Origin: Sphingomonadales bacterium 28-55-16
GTDB lineage: Bacteria > Pseudomonadota > Alphaproteobacteria > Sphingomonadales > Sphingomonadaceae
Assembly (NCBI GenBank): GCA_002278855.1
Contig: NCGG01000016.1
Coordinates: 1-64,000 of the forward strand
Length of the DNA stretch: 64,000 nt
Direction of reading: 5' to 3'
Shown here: positions 45,248 to 55,706 of the stretch, one piece after another
Layout of the letters: every line of letters starts with the position of its first letter
How positions within the stretch are numbered: position 1 is the first letter of the stretch
Made by a program: the position numbers and the translations under genes
The notes under the pieces: generated by a model
Told to the model about the DNA's origin: nothing
What the model saw: the letters and a program-made list of their open reading frames with translations, nothing else
Databases searched by the model: none

Positions 45248-47953
45248 ATGAACTTATCCCACTTGAGCGCAATTTTGCTCGTATCTACCTCTGTTCCGGC
45301 AATGGCGGTGAACGATGCCCAAAGCACGGGCAGCAGCCTAGCCATTGCCAATGACGGGATCGAAAACGGGGTGGACGAGGCGCCTTCGGGCGAAATCGTC
45401 GTTACGGCTGAACGTATCAGGGGTTCGGTCGATACCGACGTCCCGCCGGTGGAGCAATTGAACGAAGCGGATATTGCGGCGGTCGGCGCATCATCGCTTA
45501 CTGACCTTGTTGCAGCCGTAGCTCCGCAGGCCAATTCGGGGCGTGGGCGCGGGGGTGGTATGCCGATCATCTTGCTGAACGGCCAACGCGTATCAGGTTT
45601 CAGAGAGCTGCGTGATTTACCGCCAGAAGCCATTCGCCAGGTTCAGATTTTTCCGGAAGAAGTCGCTCTAAAATATGGATTTCGTCCCGACCAACGGGTT
45701 ATCAACTTCATCTTGAAGGATAATTTTGCCTCTTTCGCAACGGAAATGGAACATGCACAGCCGCAGGATGGCGGCTTTGGCACAGACCAAATCGAAGCCA
45801 CGTTGACACGGATAGGAAGCAAAACGCGGTTCAACCTCGACATTGAACTGGAAAGGTCGACTGCACTGACAGAATCGGAACGCGACTTAATCGCGTCGGG
45901 CGGTTCGCTTTTAGCCCGCGGCGGCAATATCAGTGGCCTTGGTGTTAATGGAGAGATTGCGCCAGCACTCAGCGCTTTGACCGGTAGCCGCGTGACGCAA
46001 GCTGCTGTGCCTTTAGGTGTTATCAACCCTTCGTTGCCGCAATTTGCGGGCACTGCAAACCGCTTGAATGACACAGATATTGGCGATGTCCGCACATTGC
46101 TGCCCCGCACCGAACGACTTGAAGTGAACGGCACGTGGAGCCAGTCGATTGGCCCGCAAACAATATTATCGTTGAACGCCAATTACGCGCTGAACGGCAG
46201 CGAGTCTTTGCTGGGTTTGCCCGGGACAAGCTTCGTTCTGCCGGGTAGCAGTCCGTTTTCACCCTTTGGTCAGGATGTGACACTCAGTCGCTATTTTGAC
46301 GCAGCCCGTCCGCTTGAACGCGAAAGCGAGACACATGTTTTCCAGACTGGCGGCACGTTCAGCCATGCGCTGGGTGCATGGCGGTGGACGGTCACGGGCA
46401 ATTATGCGCGCACGGCCAATGACACACGCACAACGCGCAACGCAGATTTCACCGCAATACGCGCTGGCGTGCTTGCCGGAACCATCAACCCGTTTGCAGC
46501 CGATTTCGGGGCAAACTTGCTGTTCCTCGCGCCCGATCTCGCCAGCAGCCTGAACCAGAATATCGATGTGCGCAGCACGCTGGCAGGAACAGCTTTCAAA
46601 TTACCCACTGGTGACGTGCAAATGACCTTTGCCTCAGGGTTCACCCGTCAGATGCTGGACAGTGAAACATGGCGTTCAGGCGTCACCCATAATGTGGCGC
46701 TGCGCCGGAACATTATGAACCATTCGGTCAACGCTGAATTGCCGCTTACTGACCGGGACTTTGGTCTTGGCGCGGCGATGGGCGAATGGGCAATTAACGG
46801 CAATATCGGGTATAGCGATCTGTCCGATTTTGGAACGCTGTTGGAATATGGTGCTGGCCTGCGTTGGGCCCCTGCCCGCAATTTGACCTTTCAGGCATCC
46901 ATCACGGGTGATGAAAACGCGCCCGGAATTGGCCAGCTCGGTAACCCCGTTTTGGTCACGCCCAATGTTGCGACTTATGATTTTACCCGCGGCGAAAGCT
47001 TATTCATAAATGTGATCACCGGCGGCAACCCCGCGCTTATCGGCGAAAAGCGCCGCGATCTTATCCTGAACGCCAACTGGACACCGAATTTCATCAAAGA
47101 TTTCGCACTTCAGTTCAGCTATTTCAAAAACAACAGCCGCAATACAACCGCCGCATTCCCGTTACTCACACCCGAAATTGAAGCCGCCTTCGCCAGTCGC
47201 GTTGTACGCGATTTAGATGGCCGCTTGGTGAGTGTTGATCAGCGCCCCGTCAATTTCGACCGCGAAACATCGCAACGCATCCGCTGGGGCTTTAATGTCT
47301 CGGGCAGCATCGGCGCTGCGCCTGCCACCGGAGGGCCGTTTGGTGGCCCTCCGGGTGCTGGTGCACCCCGAGGCCTCGGCGCGGCCACAGGCACCCCTTC
47401 TGGCGCCCCACGCGCTGGCGGCGGCCGCGGGTTTGGTGGAGGTGGTTTCGGCGCCGGTGGCGGACAACCAAGCCGCTGGAATATCGCGTTGTACCACACA
47501 TACCGTATTCAGGATGAAGTCCTGATCCGGTCGGGCGTGCCGGTGCTCGACCTGTTGAACGGTTCGGCCACAAGCAGCAATGGTGGTGCTGCGCGGCATG
47601 AGGTCGAACTGTCGGGCGGTGTGTTCCACAAAGGCTTCGGTTTGCGTCTGCAAGGCACGTACAAGAGCGGAACAACGGCCAATGGCAGCGGCCTAGTTGG
47701 CAGTAACGACCTGCGTTTTAGTGGCGTTGCCGCCATCAACACATTTCTGTTCATCAATCTCGACCAACAAGCCCGCGTGGTTAAGGCTGCGCCCTTCCTG
47801 AAAGGAAGCCGCATCACTTTGCGTGTGGATAATATTCTAAACGATATCGTCGATGTGCGCGACCAGAACGGAAACGTGCCGCTCGGCTATCAGCAGGGCT
47901 ATATCGACCCGCGCGGCCGCGTTTTTGAATTGAGCATTAGAAAGCGGTTCTGA
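45248..47953 (+). CDS. TonB-dependent receptor with Gly/Pro-rich insertion
   Basis: This 901-residue protein has a signal peptide (ending AMA), a TonB-box-like GEIVVTAERI, and a short plug domain with the unusual IILLNGQRVSGFRELRDLPPEAIRQVQIFPEEVALKYG pattern. The barrel ends FELSIRKRF. An insert of about 50 residues at 690-740 is almost pure Gly/Pro/Ala/Arg (GGPFGGPPGAGAPRG onwards, encoded around 47315-47465). No Shine-Dalgarno is visible: seven C residues lie directly before the ATG. The ligand is unknown. A receptor family with plug and Gly-rich loop is seen in sphingomonads and Caulobacter-like bacteria. Confidence 0.86.
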   Translation: MNLSHLSAILLVSTSVPAMAVNDAQSTGSSLAIANDGIENGVDEAPSGEIVVTAERIRGSVDTDVPPVEQLNEADIAAVGASSLTDLVAAVAPQANSGRGRGGGMPIILLNGQRVSGFRELRDLPPEAIRQVQIFPEEVALKYGFRPDQRVINFILKDNFASFATEMEHAQPQDGGFGTDQIEATLTRIGSKTRFNLDIELERSTALTESERDLIASGGSLLARGGNISGLGVNGEIAPALSALTGSRVTQAAVPLGVINPSLPQFAGTANRLNDTDIGDVRTLLPRTERLEVNGTWSQSIGPQTILSLNANYALNGSESLLGLPGTSFVLPGSSPFSPFGQDVTLSRYFDAARPLERESETHVFQTGGTFSHALGAWRWTVTGNYARTANDTRTTRNADFTAIRAGVLAGTINPFAADFGANLLFLAPDLASSLNQNIDVRSTLAGTAFKLPTGDVQMTFASGFTRQMLDSETWRSGVTHNVALRRNIMNHSVNAELPLTDRDFGLGAAMGEWAINGNIGYSDLSDFGTLLEYGAGLRWAPARNLTFQASITGDENAPGIGQLGNPVLVTPNVATYDFTRGESLFINVITGGNPALIGEKRRDLILNANWTPNFIKDFALQFSYFKNNSRNTTAAFPLLTPEIEAAFASRVVRDLDGRLVSVDQRPVNFDRETSQRIRWGFNVSGSIGAAPATGGPFGGPPGAGAPRGLGAATGTPSGAPRAGGGRGFGGGGFGAGGGQPSRWNIALYHTYRIQDEVLIRSGVPVLDLLNGSATSSNGGAARHEVELSGGVFHKGFGLRLQGTYKSGTTANGSGLVGSNDLRFSGVAAINTFLFINLDQQARVVKAAPFLKGSRITLRVDNILNDIVDVRDQNGNVPLGYQQGYIDPRGRVFELSIRKRF

Positions 47954-47990
47954 CCAGCGGGCGGCTCAATAGCCAACCGCTTGCTGTTAT

Positions 47991-48028
47991 AAAAAAACCC
48001 CGCCGGAATCGCTTCCAGCGGGGTTTCG
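47991..48028 (-). terminator. Rho-independent terminator of the pyrophosphatase gene (bidirectional)
   Basis: AAACCCCGC pairs with GCGGGGTTT around a 14-base loop. The stem is followed by seven T on the minus strand and TTT on the plus strand. It lies between convergent stops at 47953 and 48049 and probably serves both genes. Confidence 0.92.
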
Positions 48029-48048
48029 AAGCTTATTGGCTTTACGAC

Positions 48049-50145
48049 TTACATGCCGCCATGGGCCAAGGCTGCCAATAGAAGCAAGGCCACGATGTTC
48101 GTGATCTTGATCATTGGGTTTACAGCAGGTCCTGCAGTATCCTTGTAAGGATCACCCACGGTATCGCCAGTTACGGCTGCCTTGTGGGCCTCCGAACCTT
48201 TACCGCCATGATTACCGTCTTCGATGTACTTCTTGGCATTGTCCCATGCGCCGCCGCCCGATGTCATCGAGATAGCAACGAACAGTCCGCCCACAATCAC
48301 ACCCAGCAGAAGCGCGCCAAGAGCCGCAAAACCTTCGGCCTGACCTGCAACAGCAGTGATGATGAAATACACCGCGATTGGTGTCAGTACGGGCAACAAG
48401 GAAGGAATAATCATCTCCTTGATCGCTGCCTTGGTGACGAGATCGACGGTACGCGCATAATCTGGCTTCGACTTAAAGGTCATGATGCCTGGATCGTTTG
48501 CGAACTGGTCACGCACGTCCTTCACCACTTCGCCAGCCGCACGGCCCACAGCGGTCATGCCCATCGCACCAAATAGATATGGCAGAAGCGCACCGAGCAG
48601 AAGCCCGACGATGACATAAGGGTTTTCAAGGCTGAAATTGACCTGAAGCTCAGGGAAATATTCGCGAAGGTCGGCGGTATAGCACGCAAACAGCACCAGT
48701 GCCGCAAGACCAGCCGAACCAATGGCATAGCCCTTGGTCACGGCCTTTGTCGTGTTGCCAACAGCGTCGAGCGCATCGGTCTTTTCACGGACAGATTCGT
48801 CGAGGCCAGCCATTTCGGCAATACCACCGGCATTGTCGGTAACTGGGCCATACGCGTCGAGCGCCACGACCATGCCAGCCAAAGCCAACATGGCAGTTGC
48901 GGCAAAGGCGATGCCGATGACGCCAGCGAGCTGATACGCAATGATGATACCCGCACAGATTACAATCGTTGGCATCGCAGTTGATTCAAGGCTGATCGCC
49001 AGACCTTGAATAACGTTGGTGCCATGGCCTGTTTCCGACGCCTTCGCAATCGAACGGACCGGACGGTAATTGGTGCCCGTATAATATTCGGTGATCCAAA
49101 TGATCAGGCCAGTGATGACCAAGCCAAGGAACGAGCAATAGAATAATGTACGGCCGGTGAACCCGCCCACATCATTTTCCATGCCACCCAAAGCGTAATT
49201 GATCGCAAACCAGATAGCTGGAACCGACAAAACCGCAGTGACCAAAAAGCCCTTATACATGGCGCCCATGATATTCTTTCCGCCGCCAAGACGGACGAAA
49301 TAGGTGCCGATGATTGAGGTGATGACGCACACGCCGCCGATCAACAATGGCAAGCTCATGAGGTTCATGAACAGCGCACTGTCGGTCACGCCCTGCACCA
49401 GCAGAGCAATCAGAACCATCGTCGCACCAACGGTGACGACATAGGTTTCGAACAAGTCAGCTGCCATACCAGCGCAATCGCCAACATTGTCGCCCACGTT
49501 ATCGGCGATCACCGCAGGGTTGCGTGGATCGTCCTCGGGAATTCCAGCCTCGACCTTGCCGACAAGGTCAGCGCCGACGTCAGCGGCCTTGGTAAAGATA
49601 CCGCCGCCCAAACGTGCGAAGATCGAAATCAGCGATGCACCAAATGCCAATGCGACAAGCGCATCAATCACGGGGCGGCTGTTCGGTGCCATCATCGCAA
49701 CATCGGTCAAATACCAGAAGAAGCCAGCAATCGCGAGCAAAGCAAGACCAGCTACGAGCATACCCGTAATGGCGCCTGCGCGGAAAGCCATGGTCAGACC
49801 AGCCTGAAGCCCTGTCTGAGCCGCAGCAGCGGTCCGGACGTTCGCACGCACCGAGATGTTCATCCCGATATAGCCCGCAACGCCCGAGAGCACCGCGCCG
49901 AGCACGAACCCGACGGTCGGAATGAGACCAAGGAACAGCGCTACCAACACCGCAACAGCAACGCCGACAATGGCGATGGTACGATATTGACGGCCAAGAT
50001 AGGCCTTTGCGCCTTCTTGAATAGCTGCAGCGATTTCCTGCATTTTGTCATTGCCGGCCGAGGCGCTGAGCACCTGGCGGCTGGTTACGATACCGTATAC
50101 GACGGCAAGCAACCCGCATATTATTGCAATAATAGTCAGAGACAT
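48049..50145 (-). CDS. hppA: Proton-pumping membrane pyrophosphatase (K+-independent type)
   Basis: The 698-residue integral membrane enzyme has the substrate signature [45 protein letters not shown] and about 16 membrane helices. It pumps protons using pyrophosphate. The sequence [10 protein letters not shown] has Lys where K+-dependent forms have Ala (GNTTAA), which indicates the potassium-independent class. ATG 50145 has a GGAGGGGAG ribosome binding site. It follows thiL on the same strand with a 136-base gap that could hold its own promoter. Confidence 0.96.
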   Translation of the reverse strand: MSLTIIAIICGLLAVVYGIVTSRQVLSASAGNDKMQEIAAAIQEGAKAYLGRQYRTIAIVGVAVAVLVALFLGLIPTVGFVLGAVLSGVAGYIGMNISVRANVRTAAAAQTGLQAGLTMAFRAGAITGMLVAGLALLAIAGFFWYLTDVAMMAPNSRPVIDALVALAFGASLISIFARLGGGIFTKAADVGADLVGKVEAGIPEDDPRNPAVIADNVGDNVGDCAGMAADLFETYVVTVGATMVLIALLVQGVTDSALFMNLMSLPLLIGGVCVITSIIGTYFVRLGGGKNIMGAMYKGFLVTAVLSVPAIWFAINYALGGMENDVGGFTGRTLFYCSFLGLVITGLIIWITEYYTGTNYRPVRSIAKASETGHGTNVIQGLAISLESTAMPTIVICAGIIIAYQLAGVIGIAFAATAMLALAGMVVALDAYGPVTDNAGGIAEMAGLDESVREKTDALDAVGNTTKAVTKGYAIGSAGLAALVLFACYTADLREYFPELQVNFSLENPYVIVGLLLGALLPYLFGAMGMTAVGRAAGEVVKDVRDQFANDPGIMTFKSKPDYARTVDLVTKAAIKEMIIPSLLPVLTPIAVYFIITAVAGQAEGFAALGALLLGVIVGGLFVAISMTSGGGAWDNAKKYIEDGNHGGKGSEAHKAAVTGDTVGDPYKDTAGPAVNPMIKITNIVALLLLAALAHGGM

Positions 50146-50281
50146 GAAATATCTCTCCCCTCCTGTGTTAACTATATTAGTCCTGTTAACGCCCCCCTCC
50201 AGAGCGGCGCAAGCCGTCAGCGTATAAGGCGGCATAGCAAGCAATGGCAACCCATAAACGCCGCGTTTTCTGCCGCTTAGG

Positions 50282-51199
50282 TTATTGGTGCTGATAACCA
50301 AGCGTAGGCGGCAGTTTTACGGACCCAGCACCGTCTTTCAGCGTCAGGCCTCCGCCCGAATAAACGGTTCCAATGGCGATTGCGGGCACGGGCAGCGTCA
50401 CGTCTGGCTGTGCTGTGAACAACAATTGGTAATCATCACCCCAGCTTGCGGCCTGCAAGCGGCTTTCGAGACTGTCGGTGCGATAGCTGATATAGAGCGG
50501 CGACAGGGGCACGCAGGCAAGGTCGATTTGTATGCCAACTTGGCTGGCCGTTGCCATCCGTTCGCTATCCAGCAGCAAGCCGTCTGAGACATCCATCATG
50601 GCGGTTACAAACGGCGCCAGCGCCTGACCATCGGACAACCGAGCCTCAGGCCGGTTGAATGCCTCGGCCAGTGGCCCAATCGCATCAAAGCCAGCGTCCA
50701 TAAGCTCAAACCCGGCAAGCGCATCGCCAAGTGTGCCCGTGACATATAATATATCACCGATTTGTGCGCCTGCCCGCGATGGTACTGGACGATGCGTCGC
50801 AATGCCAAGCGCGGTCAGCCCGAGCGCACGCTTGTCACCGCGATTGGCGACAGTATCGCCGCCAAGCAACGCGACGCGGTAATGCGCCAGCACTTCTTCC
50901 AAACCAGCCGCAAATGCTCGGTCCCACGCGTCATCGCCCAGCATGAAGCCAAGCAGCACGCCAACGGGCGTGGCGCCCTTTGCGGCAAGATCGGACAGGT
51001 TGGACGCAACCAGCTTCCATGCGACATCCGCAGGATTTGCGTTTGACCGGAAATGCACACCCTCGGCCATCATATCGTGCGTAACGATTAATGCCGCGTC
51101 ACCCAATTCGAGCACCGCGACATCATCCAACAAGCCGCGCGCAGCAGGGTCTGTGGCAAAGCTACGCAAAATATTGATAAACGTGGATTCGGTGGTCAT
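50282..51199 (-). CDS. thiL: Thiamine-monophosphate kinase
   Basis: This 305-residue AIRS/ThiL-fold ATPase has [28 protein letters not shown] at the N-terminus (metal-binding Asp pair), the [19 protein letters not shown] motif, [11 protein letters not shown] and [16 protein letters not shown]. It phosphorylates thiamine monophosphate to the pyrophosphate cofactor. The nusB-thiL order is conserved in alphaproteobacteria. It begins 57 bases after nusB. Confidence 0.96.
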   Translation of the reverse strand: MTTESTFINILRSFATDPAARGLLDDVAVLELGDAALIVTHDMMAEGVHFRSNANPADVAWKLVASNLSDLAAKGATPVGVLLGFMLGDDAWDRAFAAGLEEVLAHYRVALLGGDTVANRGDKRALGLTALGIATHRPVPSRAGAQIGDILYVTGTLGDALAGFELMDAGFDAIGPLAEAFNRPEARLSDGQALAPFVTAMMDVSDGLLLDSERMATASQVGIQIDLACVPLSPLYISYRTDSLESRLQAASWGDDYQLLFTAQPDVTLPVPAIAIGTVYSGGGLTLKDGAGSVKLPPTLGYQHQ

Positions 51200-51255
51200 G
51201 GCGTAACGTTAACCTATCGCATGGGCATGCAGAACCTTAATCGGCAAAAGGTCGT

Positions 51256-51720
51256 TCAGCCCGCGCGTACGTCCTTTGCAACGGCATCCAGCAGGCCATT
51301 GACGAACTTTGCGTCCTTTTTGTCGAAAAACGCATGCGCGACATCAAGATATTCGTCGATGACCGTCGCGGTTGGAACATCGGGCCGCGCGATCAATTCA
51401 TAGGTGCCACAGCGCAAAAGCTGCAGCATCGTTTTATCGAGGCGATCCATCTTCCATTTTTCGCCAAGCTTGCCATCAACCAACGCGTCAATTTCTGCGC
51501 GACGGGCATCAACGCCCGAGACAACATCATCAAAAAAATCAGGGTCGGCAGCCGCATATTGCGCATCTTCGATTTCCTGCCCCAGACGGTGCGCATGAAA
51601 TTCGTTCAACAGACGCGCAATGCCGATATCTTCCATATCCATTTGATACAGCGCCTGCACTGACGCAAGACGGGCGGCCGAACGGGATTTGGATTTCGCA
51701 CTGGCGTTATTCGCACTCAT
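51256..51720 (-). CDS. nusB: Transcription antitermination protein NusB
   Basis: The 154-residue helical protein has the NusB features SRSAARLASVQALYQMDM, DRLDKTMLQLLRCGTYEL, VIDEYLDVAHAFFDKKDAKFVNGLLDAVAKDVR. NusB with NusE (S10) binds boxA of rRNA leaders. The start overlaps the hisD stop by an ATGA, so it is translated after hisD. The operon thus joins histidine biosynthesis, antitermination and thiamine genes. Confidence 0.97.
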   Translation of the reverse strand: MSANNASAKSKSRSAARLASVQALYQMDMEDIGIARLLNEFHAHRLGQEIEDAQYAAADPDFFDDVVSGVDARRAEIDALVDGKLGEKWKMDRLDKTMLQLLRCGTYELIARPDVPTATVIDEYLDVAHAFFDKKDAKFVNGLLDAVAKDVRAG

Positions 51721-53006
51721 AATCTTTTCCTGACACTCGCCGCATGGGCGGGTAAACCTTCGGCATCAGCAAGCGTCGCCGCGGCTGGACCGATAATGTT
51801 GATGGCATGTCTGTCGAGCGCAATGAAACTGGTCCGTTTCATGAAGTCGAGCACCGACAAACCAGACGCAAAGCGCGCACGCCGTCCGGTGGGCAATACA
51901 TGATTTGGCCCCGCGACATAATCGCCAATTGCTTCTGGCGTCATCCGGCCCAAGAAAACCGACCCGGCATGCCGGACGAGATCAAACAAGCGTTCAGCGC
52001 GGTCATCGTCCACAGCCAGTTCAAGATGCTCGGCCGCAAGGCGGTTTATCAACGGCATCGCACCTTCCAGATCATCGACAACGACAATAGCACCGAAATC
52101 AGTCCAACTCTGTCGCGCAACTGCGCCCGTTGAAAGCGCGTTAAGCTGCGTATCGACTGCGGCTGAAACTTGGTCTGCGAAGTCAGTGCTGTCGGTGAAT
52201 AGGATCGACTGGCTTGTGGGATCATGCTCGGCCTGGCTAAGCAAGTCGGCGGCAATCCAATCGGGGTCATTTTGCGCATCGGCAACCACGACAATTTCCG
52301 AAGGTCCAGCAACCATATCGATGCCGACGACACCATAAAGCTGGCGCTTGGCTTCCGCGACCCACGCATTGCCGGGGCCAGTGATGACATCGACTGGCCT
52401 AATGCGTTCCGTACCATAAGCCAACGCCGCAATCGCTTGCGCGCCGCCAACGCGCCAAATTTCATCGACACCCGCCAAATGCGCTGCAGCCATCACGGTT
52501 AGATTGGTCTCACCGCCCGGCGTTGGCGTGACCATGACGATCCGCTGTACGCCTGCCACTTTGGCTGGGATCGCATTCATCAAAACGGAGGAAGGATACG
52601 CCACGCGGCCGCCGGGCACATAAACACCCGCCGCATCAACCGCTGACCAGCGCGCGCCAAGCCGCACATTGTCACTGTCGCGATAGTCGCGATTTTCAGG
52701 CAGTTGGGCTTTGTGATAAGCCTCGATCCGTTGTGCCGCGAGCGTCAATGCATCGCGCAAGTCTACATCCAGCGCATCATAAGCCGCCTTGCACTGCGCG
52801 GCGTCGATCTGCCAACCGGAGCTATTCAAGTCGAACCCGTCAAACCTTTGGGTCATCTCTGCAAGCGTTGCATCGCCATGCGCGCGGACATCGCGGATAG
52901 TTTGCACGACAGTGCTCGACACGTCGGCATCAGCCTCACGCCGGCCATTTACCAGCGCGTCGAATGCTTCGGAAAAACCGGTGTCGGAGGCGTTAAGCCG
53001 CTGCAC
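51717..53006 (-). CDS. hisD: Histidinol dehydrogenase
   Basis: This 429-residue enzyme catalyses the last two steps of histidine synthesis, oxidising L-histidinol to histidine with NAD and zinc. Conserved segments include [34 protein letters not shown], the zinc-region [10 protein letters not shown] and [20 protein letters not shown]. It uses a GTG start at 53006 overlapping hisG by 14 bases. hisG precedes it, and nusB follows with an ATGA. Confidence 0.97.
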   Translation of the reverse strand: MQRLNASDTGFSEAFDALVNGRREADADVSSTVVQTIRDVRAHGDATLAEMTQRFDGFDLNSSGWQIDAAQCKAAYDALDVDLRDALTLAAQRIEAYHKAQLPENRDYRDSDNVRLGARWSAVDAAGVYVPGGRVAYPSSVLMNAIPAKVAGVQRIVMVTPTPGGETNLTVMAAAHLAGVDEIWRVGGAQAIAALAYGTERIRPVDVITGPGNAWVAEAKRQLYGVVGIDMVAGPSEIVVVADAQNDPDWIAADLLSQAEHDPTSQSILFTDSTDFADQVSAAVDTQLNALSTGAVARQSWTDFGAIVVVDDLEGAMPLINRLAAEHLELAVDDDRAERLFDLVRHAGSVFLGRMTPEAIGDYVAGPNHVLPTGRRARFASGLSVLDFMKRTSFIALDRHAINIIGPAAATLADAEGLPAHAASVRKRL

Positions 53007-53649
53007 GTGATCCTGTCAGATCTCGAAAGCGTTGCACCATCGGCGGAATAGTGCCGCTCATCATCTTATACGCCGCACGGTTGACAATGAGGCGCGCGGA
53101 CACATGGGAAATGATCGCCGTTTCAACGAGCCCATTTTCAGCCAGCGTCTTGCCCGAAGACACCAGATCCACAATCCGGCCCGAAAGCCCAAGTGAAGGC
53201 GCAAGTTCCATCGCGCCATTCAACTTCACACATTCGGCCTGGATACCGCGTGCATGATAATAACGGCTCGTGGTGGTGGGATATTTGGTGGCGACACGGA
53301 TATGCCCGCCATTTACGTCTTCCGTTGCGCCTTCCGGCATCGCGACCGATATACGGCAGCGGCCAATGCCCAGATCAACAGGCGCATACAGCTCGGAATA
53401 ATCAAATTCGTCGATAACATCGGACCCGACGATACCGATGTGCGCAGCACCATGGGCAACAAAGGTCGCCACGTCGAATGCGCGCACACGAATGATGTTG
53501 ATCGCAGGGTCGTTTGTCGCAAATAGAAGCGCGCGGCTAGCCTCGTCAAAAAACGCAGGCTCAGGCTCTATGCCCGCCGCTTGCATCAACGGCAAAGCCT
53601 CGTCGAGGATCCGTCCCTTGGGGATTGCAAAGATGATTGGTTCAGTCAC
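52993..53649 (-). CDS. hisG: ATP phosphoribosyltransferase, short (catalytic) form
   Basis: The 218-residue protein is the short His[41 protein letters not shown] and [18 protein letters not shown] for phosphoribosyl-ATP formation. It lacks the ACT regulatory domain, so it should need HisZ, which is not in this window. A GTG start at 53649 gives the usual N-terminus. It heads the hisG-hisD-nusB-thiL-hppA direction. Confidence 0.96.
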   Translation of the reverse strand: MTEPIIFAIPKGRILDEALPLMQAAGIEPEPAFFDEASRALLFATNDPAINIIRVRAFDVATFVAHGAAHIGIVGSDVIDEFDYSELYAPVDLGIGRCRISVAMPEGATEDVNGGHIRVATKYPTTTSRYYHARGIQAECVKLNGAMELAPSLGLSGRIVDLVSSGKTLAENGLVETAIISHVSARLIVNRAAYKMMSGTIPPMVQRFRDLTGSRAAA

Positions 53650-53688
53650 AATGACCGCGCTTTACGGGTCGCAAGCGGAAAGGGCAAT

Positions 53689-54777
53689 ATGGCAGAAAAT
53701 ATAGCATCGGATGATTTTGGACGTTGCGTGATGGATGACGCGCATGTGGCAGAGGGCATAATGGTGCAGGCCGAACATTGTCGCCGCAACGACGCACCCG
53801 TCACCGCAAGGATCGCAGAGGCGCAGCTTGCGCTCATGCAAGGCGATACCGAAGTCGGCAAACGCATTGCAAACTGGCCGGGGCTCCCGCTGGAGGATGC
53901 CCTACCCTTGCGGCTTGCTGGCGGGCTGCACCATCTGCACCTGACGGGCGCAGATGATCGCTTGGGGCCAATTTATCGCGGCGAAGTGACGGATCAGGCC
54001 GAAGTCGACGCCATCATCGCCGCAATTACGCATGACCATGATGCGCGATTATTGCCATGGCTAGATGGTCCGCCGCAAACCAACGAAGCCGGGCGTTCCG
54101 CCAACTTCATGGCCGCATTGCTTTGGCTGTCGCCCAAAATCGGTTCGCAATTTGAACTGAACGAGCTTGGCGCAAGCGCGGGTATCAATAGCATGATGGA
54201 CCGTTATCATTATGACTTAGGCGGCGTCAGCGTGGGGCCAGAAAATTCTCCGATGCGTATCAAACCCGATTGGCGCGGCCAGCCACCGCCCGATTCGCCT
54301 GTAACGATCACCCACATTTATGGCTGTGATCAGGCCCCCATTGATTTATCCGACCCCGCGTCCGCATTGCGGGTAAAAAGCTATGTCTGGCCTGAAAATC
54401 TGGATCGGCTGGCACGCATGGACGCCGCGATTGCTCTTGCCGCCGTGCAACCACCCAATGTTGTAAAGGCCGATGCGCTAGACTGGGTGTTGGAGCGCCT
54501 ATCTGCGCCACAAGACCCGCATATCGTCCGCATATTCAACCATTCGATTGTGTGGCAATATATCCCAGAAGACCGGCGGCAGAAAATCCGCGCAGCCATT
54601 GAAGCCGCTGGACAAAAAGCAACGCCCGAACGACCGCTCGCTTGGGTCATGCTGGAAACCAATCGCGAGACTTTCAAGCATGAGCTATCGGTCAAATATT
54701 GGCCTGGCCCCGACGAATGGCATTTGCTGGCCGAAGCACATGCCCATGGTGCGTGGATAGACTGGCGCGGCGATTAG
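53689..54777 (+). CDS. DUF2332-family protein
   Basis: This 362-residue protein has the layout of DUF2332: an N-terminal helical part, an NELGASAGINSMMDRYHYDLGG central motif, and a GCDQAPIDLSDP segment. A later RIFNHSIVWQYIPEDRR is close to the S-adenosylmethionine-methyltransferase-like fold. No function is known. ATG 53689 is preceded by GGAAAGGGC. It is divergent from hisG and convergent with the hydrolase gene, with which it overlaps by four bases. Confidence 0.82.
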   Translation: MAENIASDDFGRCVMDDAHVAEGIMVQAEHCRRNDAPVTARIAEAQLALMQGDTEVGKRIANWPGLPLEDALPLRLAGGLHHLHLTGADDRLGPIYRGEVTDQAEVDAIIAAITHDHDARLLPWLDGPPQTNEAGRSANFMAALLWLSPKIGSQFELNELGASAGINSMMDRYHYDLGGVSVGPENSPMRIKPDWRGQPPPDSPVTITHIYGCDQAPIDLSDPASALRVKSYVWPENLDRLARMDAAIALAAVQPPNVVKADALDWVLERLSAPQDPHIVRIFNHSIVWQYIPEDRRQKIRAAIEAAGQKATPERPLAWVMLETNRETFKHELSVKYWPGPDEWHLLAEAHAHGAWIDWRGD

Positions 54778-55688
54778 GCCAAAAATTGCTCCATCGCCGC
54801 GTTCACCGCATCGGGTTGTTCCCAAATGACAAAATGTCCGCAATTCTCGACGGGAACAATCGTCACGTCTGGGACCAATTCTTCGATGCCATCAATATTA
54901 CTTGGCGGCAAAGCAAGGTCATCCATGGCCCAAACGACTAAAGTCGGGATCATCAGCGGCGGAAACGCACCAGCGGCAAAGGCCGGAATTTCCGCATCTT
55001 CATCCATCCTTGGCACATATAACGAAGAGGCGCGGTACCAATTGAGCATGCCGAAACAGGCATCGCGATCCGCCCAATCCGCAAGCAACGCGGCACGTTC
55101 CTCAGGCTCCATCGCGCTCGGCCTGTCCCATTTAACGGTCTTAAGCATGAGCCCGGTCAACCCCTGAGCCTGCACAAGCGCATCATTCGATGTATCGCGA
55201 AAATCAATCATATACTGGCTGGATGCGCGCTGGTTCATGTCGGTAATCAACAGGCGTTGAAAAAGATATGGATGCGGTGCGTTGGCGATAATGGCGCGCG
55301 GCACACGGCCTGCCCATGCAGGGTTCGGGGCGCCGGGTTGACCATTTAACGCAACGCTCCATGCAATTGCGCCGCCCCAATCATGGCCAGCGACCACAAA
55401 TTCCTGCACATTGAGCGCATCCGCCAACGCAAAAATATCGGCGGTCAACTTGTCGGCTGTATAGGCATCAACCTCCCGCGGTTTTGATGTCCCGCGATAG
55501 CCACGCTGGTCCGGGGCGATGCAATAAAAGCGGTCGGCAAAATGTGCGATCTGGTGGCGCCATGTGCGGTGCGATTCGGGAAAGCCGTGCAGAAATATGA
55601 TCGCAGGATGCGCTGGATCCCCAGCCGTAAAGACATCCATATCGATGCCCGTCGACAGCGACAAGCGGTGTGGGGAAAGCTGTATCAT
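54774..55688 (-). CDS. Alpha/beta-hydrolase (epoxide hydrolase-like)
   Basis: This 304-residue protein has the epoxide hydrolase signature: IIFLHGFPESHRTWRHQI with the HGxP oxyanion motif, DQRGYRGTSKP, and the nucleophile elbow AGHDWGGAIAW, with Asp instead of Ser. A cap domain follows with the lid aromatic residues. The C-terminal His in VENCGHFVIWEQP completes the triad. The nucleophile makes epoxide hydrolase or haloalkane/fluoroacetate dehalogenase the likely activities. The substrate is unknown. Confidence 0.87.
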   Translation of the reverse strand: MIQLSPHRLSLSTGIDMDVFTAGDPAHPAIIFLHGFPESHRTWRHQIAHFADRFYCIAPDQRGYRGTSKPREVDAYTADKLTADIFALADALNVQEFVVAGHDWGGAIAWSVALNGQPGAPNPAWAGRVPRAIIANAPHPYLFQRLLITDMNQRASSQYMIDFRDTSNDALVQAQGLTGLMLKTVKWDRPSAMEPEERAALLADWADRDACFGMLNWYRASSLYVPRMDEDAEIPAFAAGAFPPLMIPTLVVWAMDDLALPPSNIDGIEELVPDVTIVPVENCGHFVIWEQPDAVNAAMEQFLA

Positions 55689-55706
55689 ATCATTCTGCCT
55701 TGCTGC

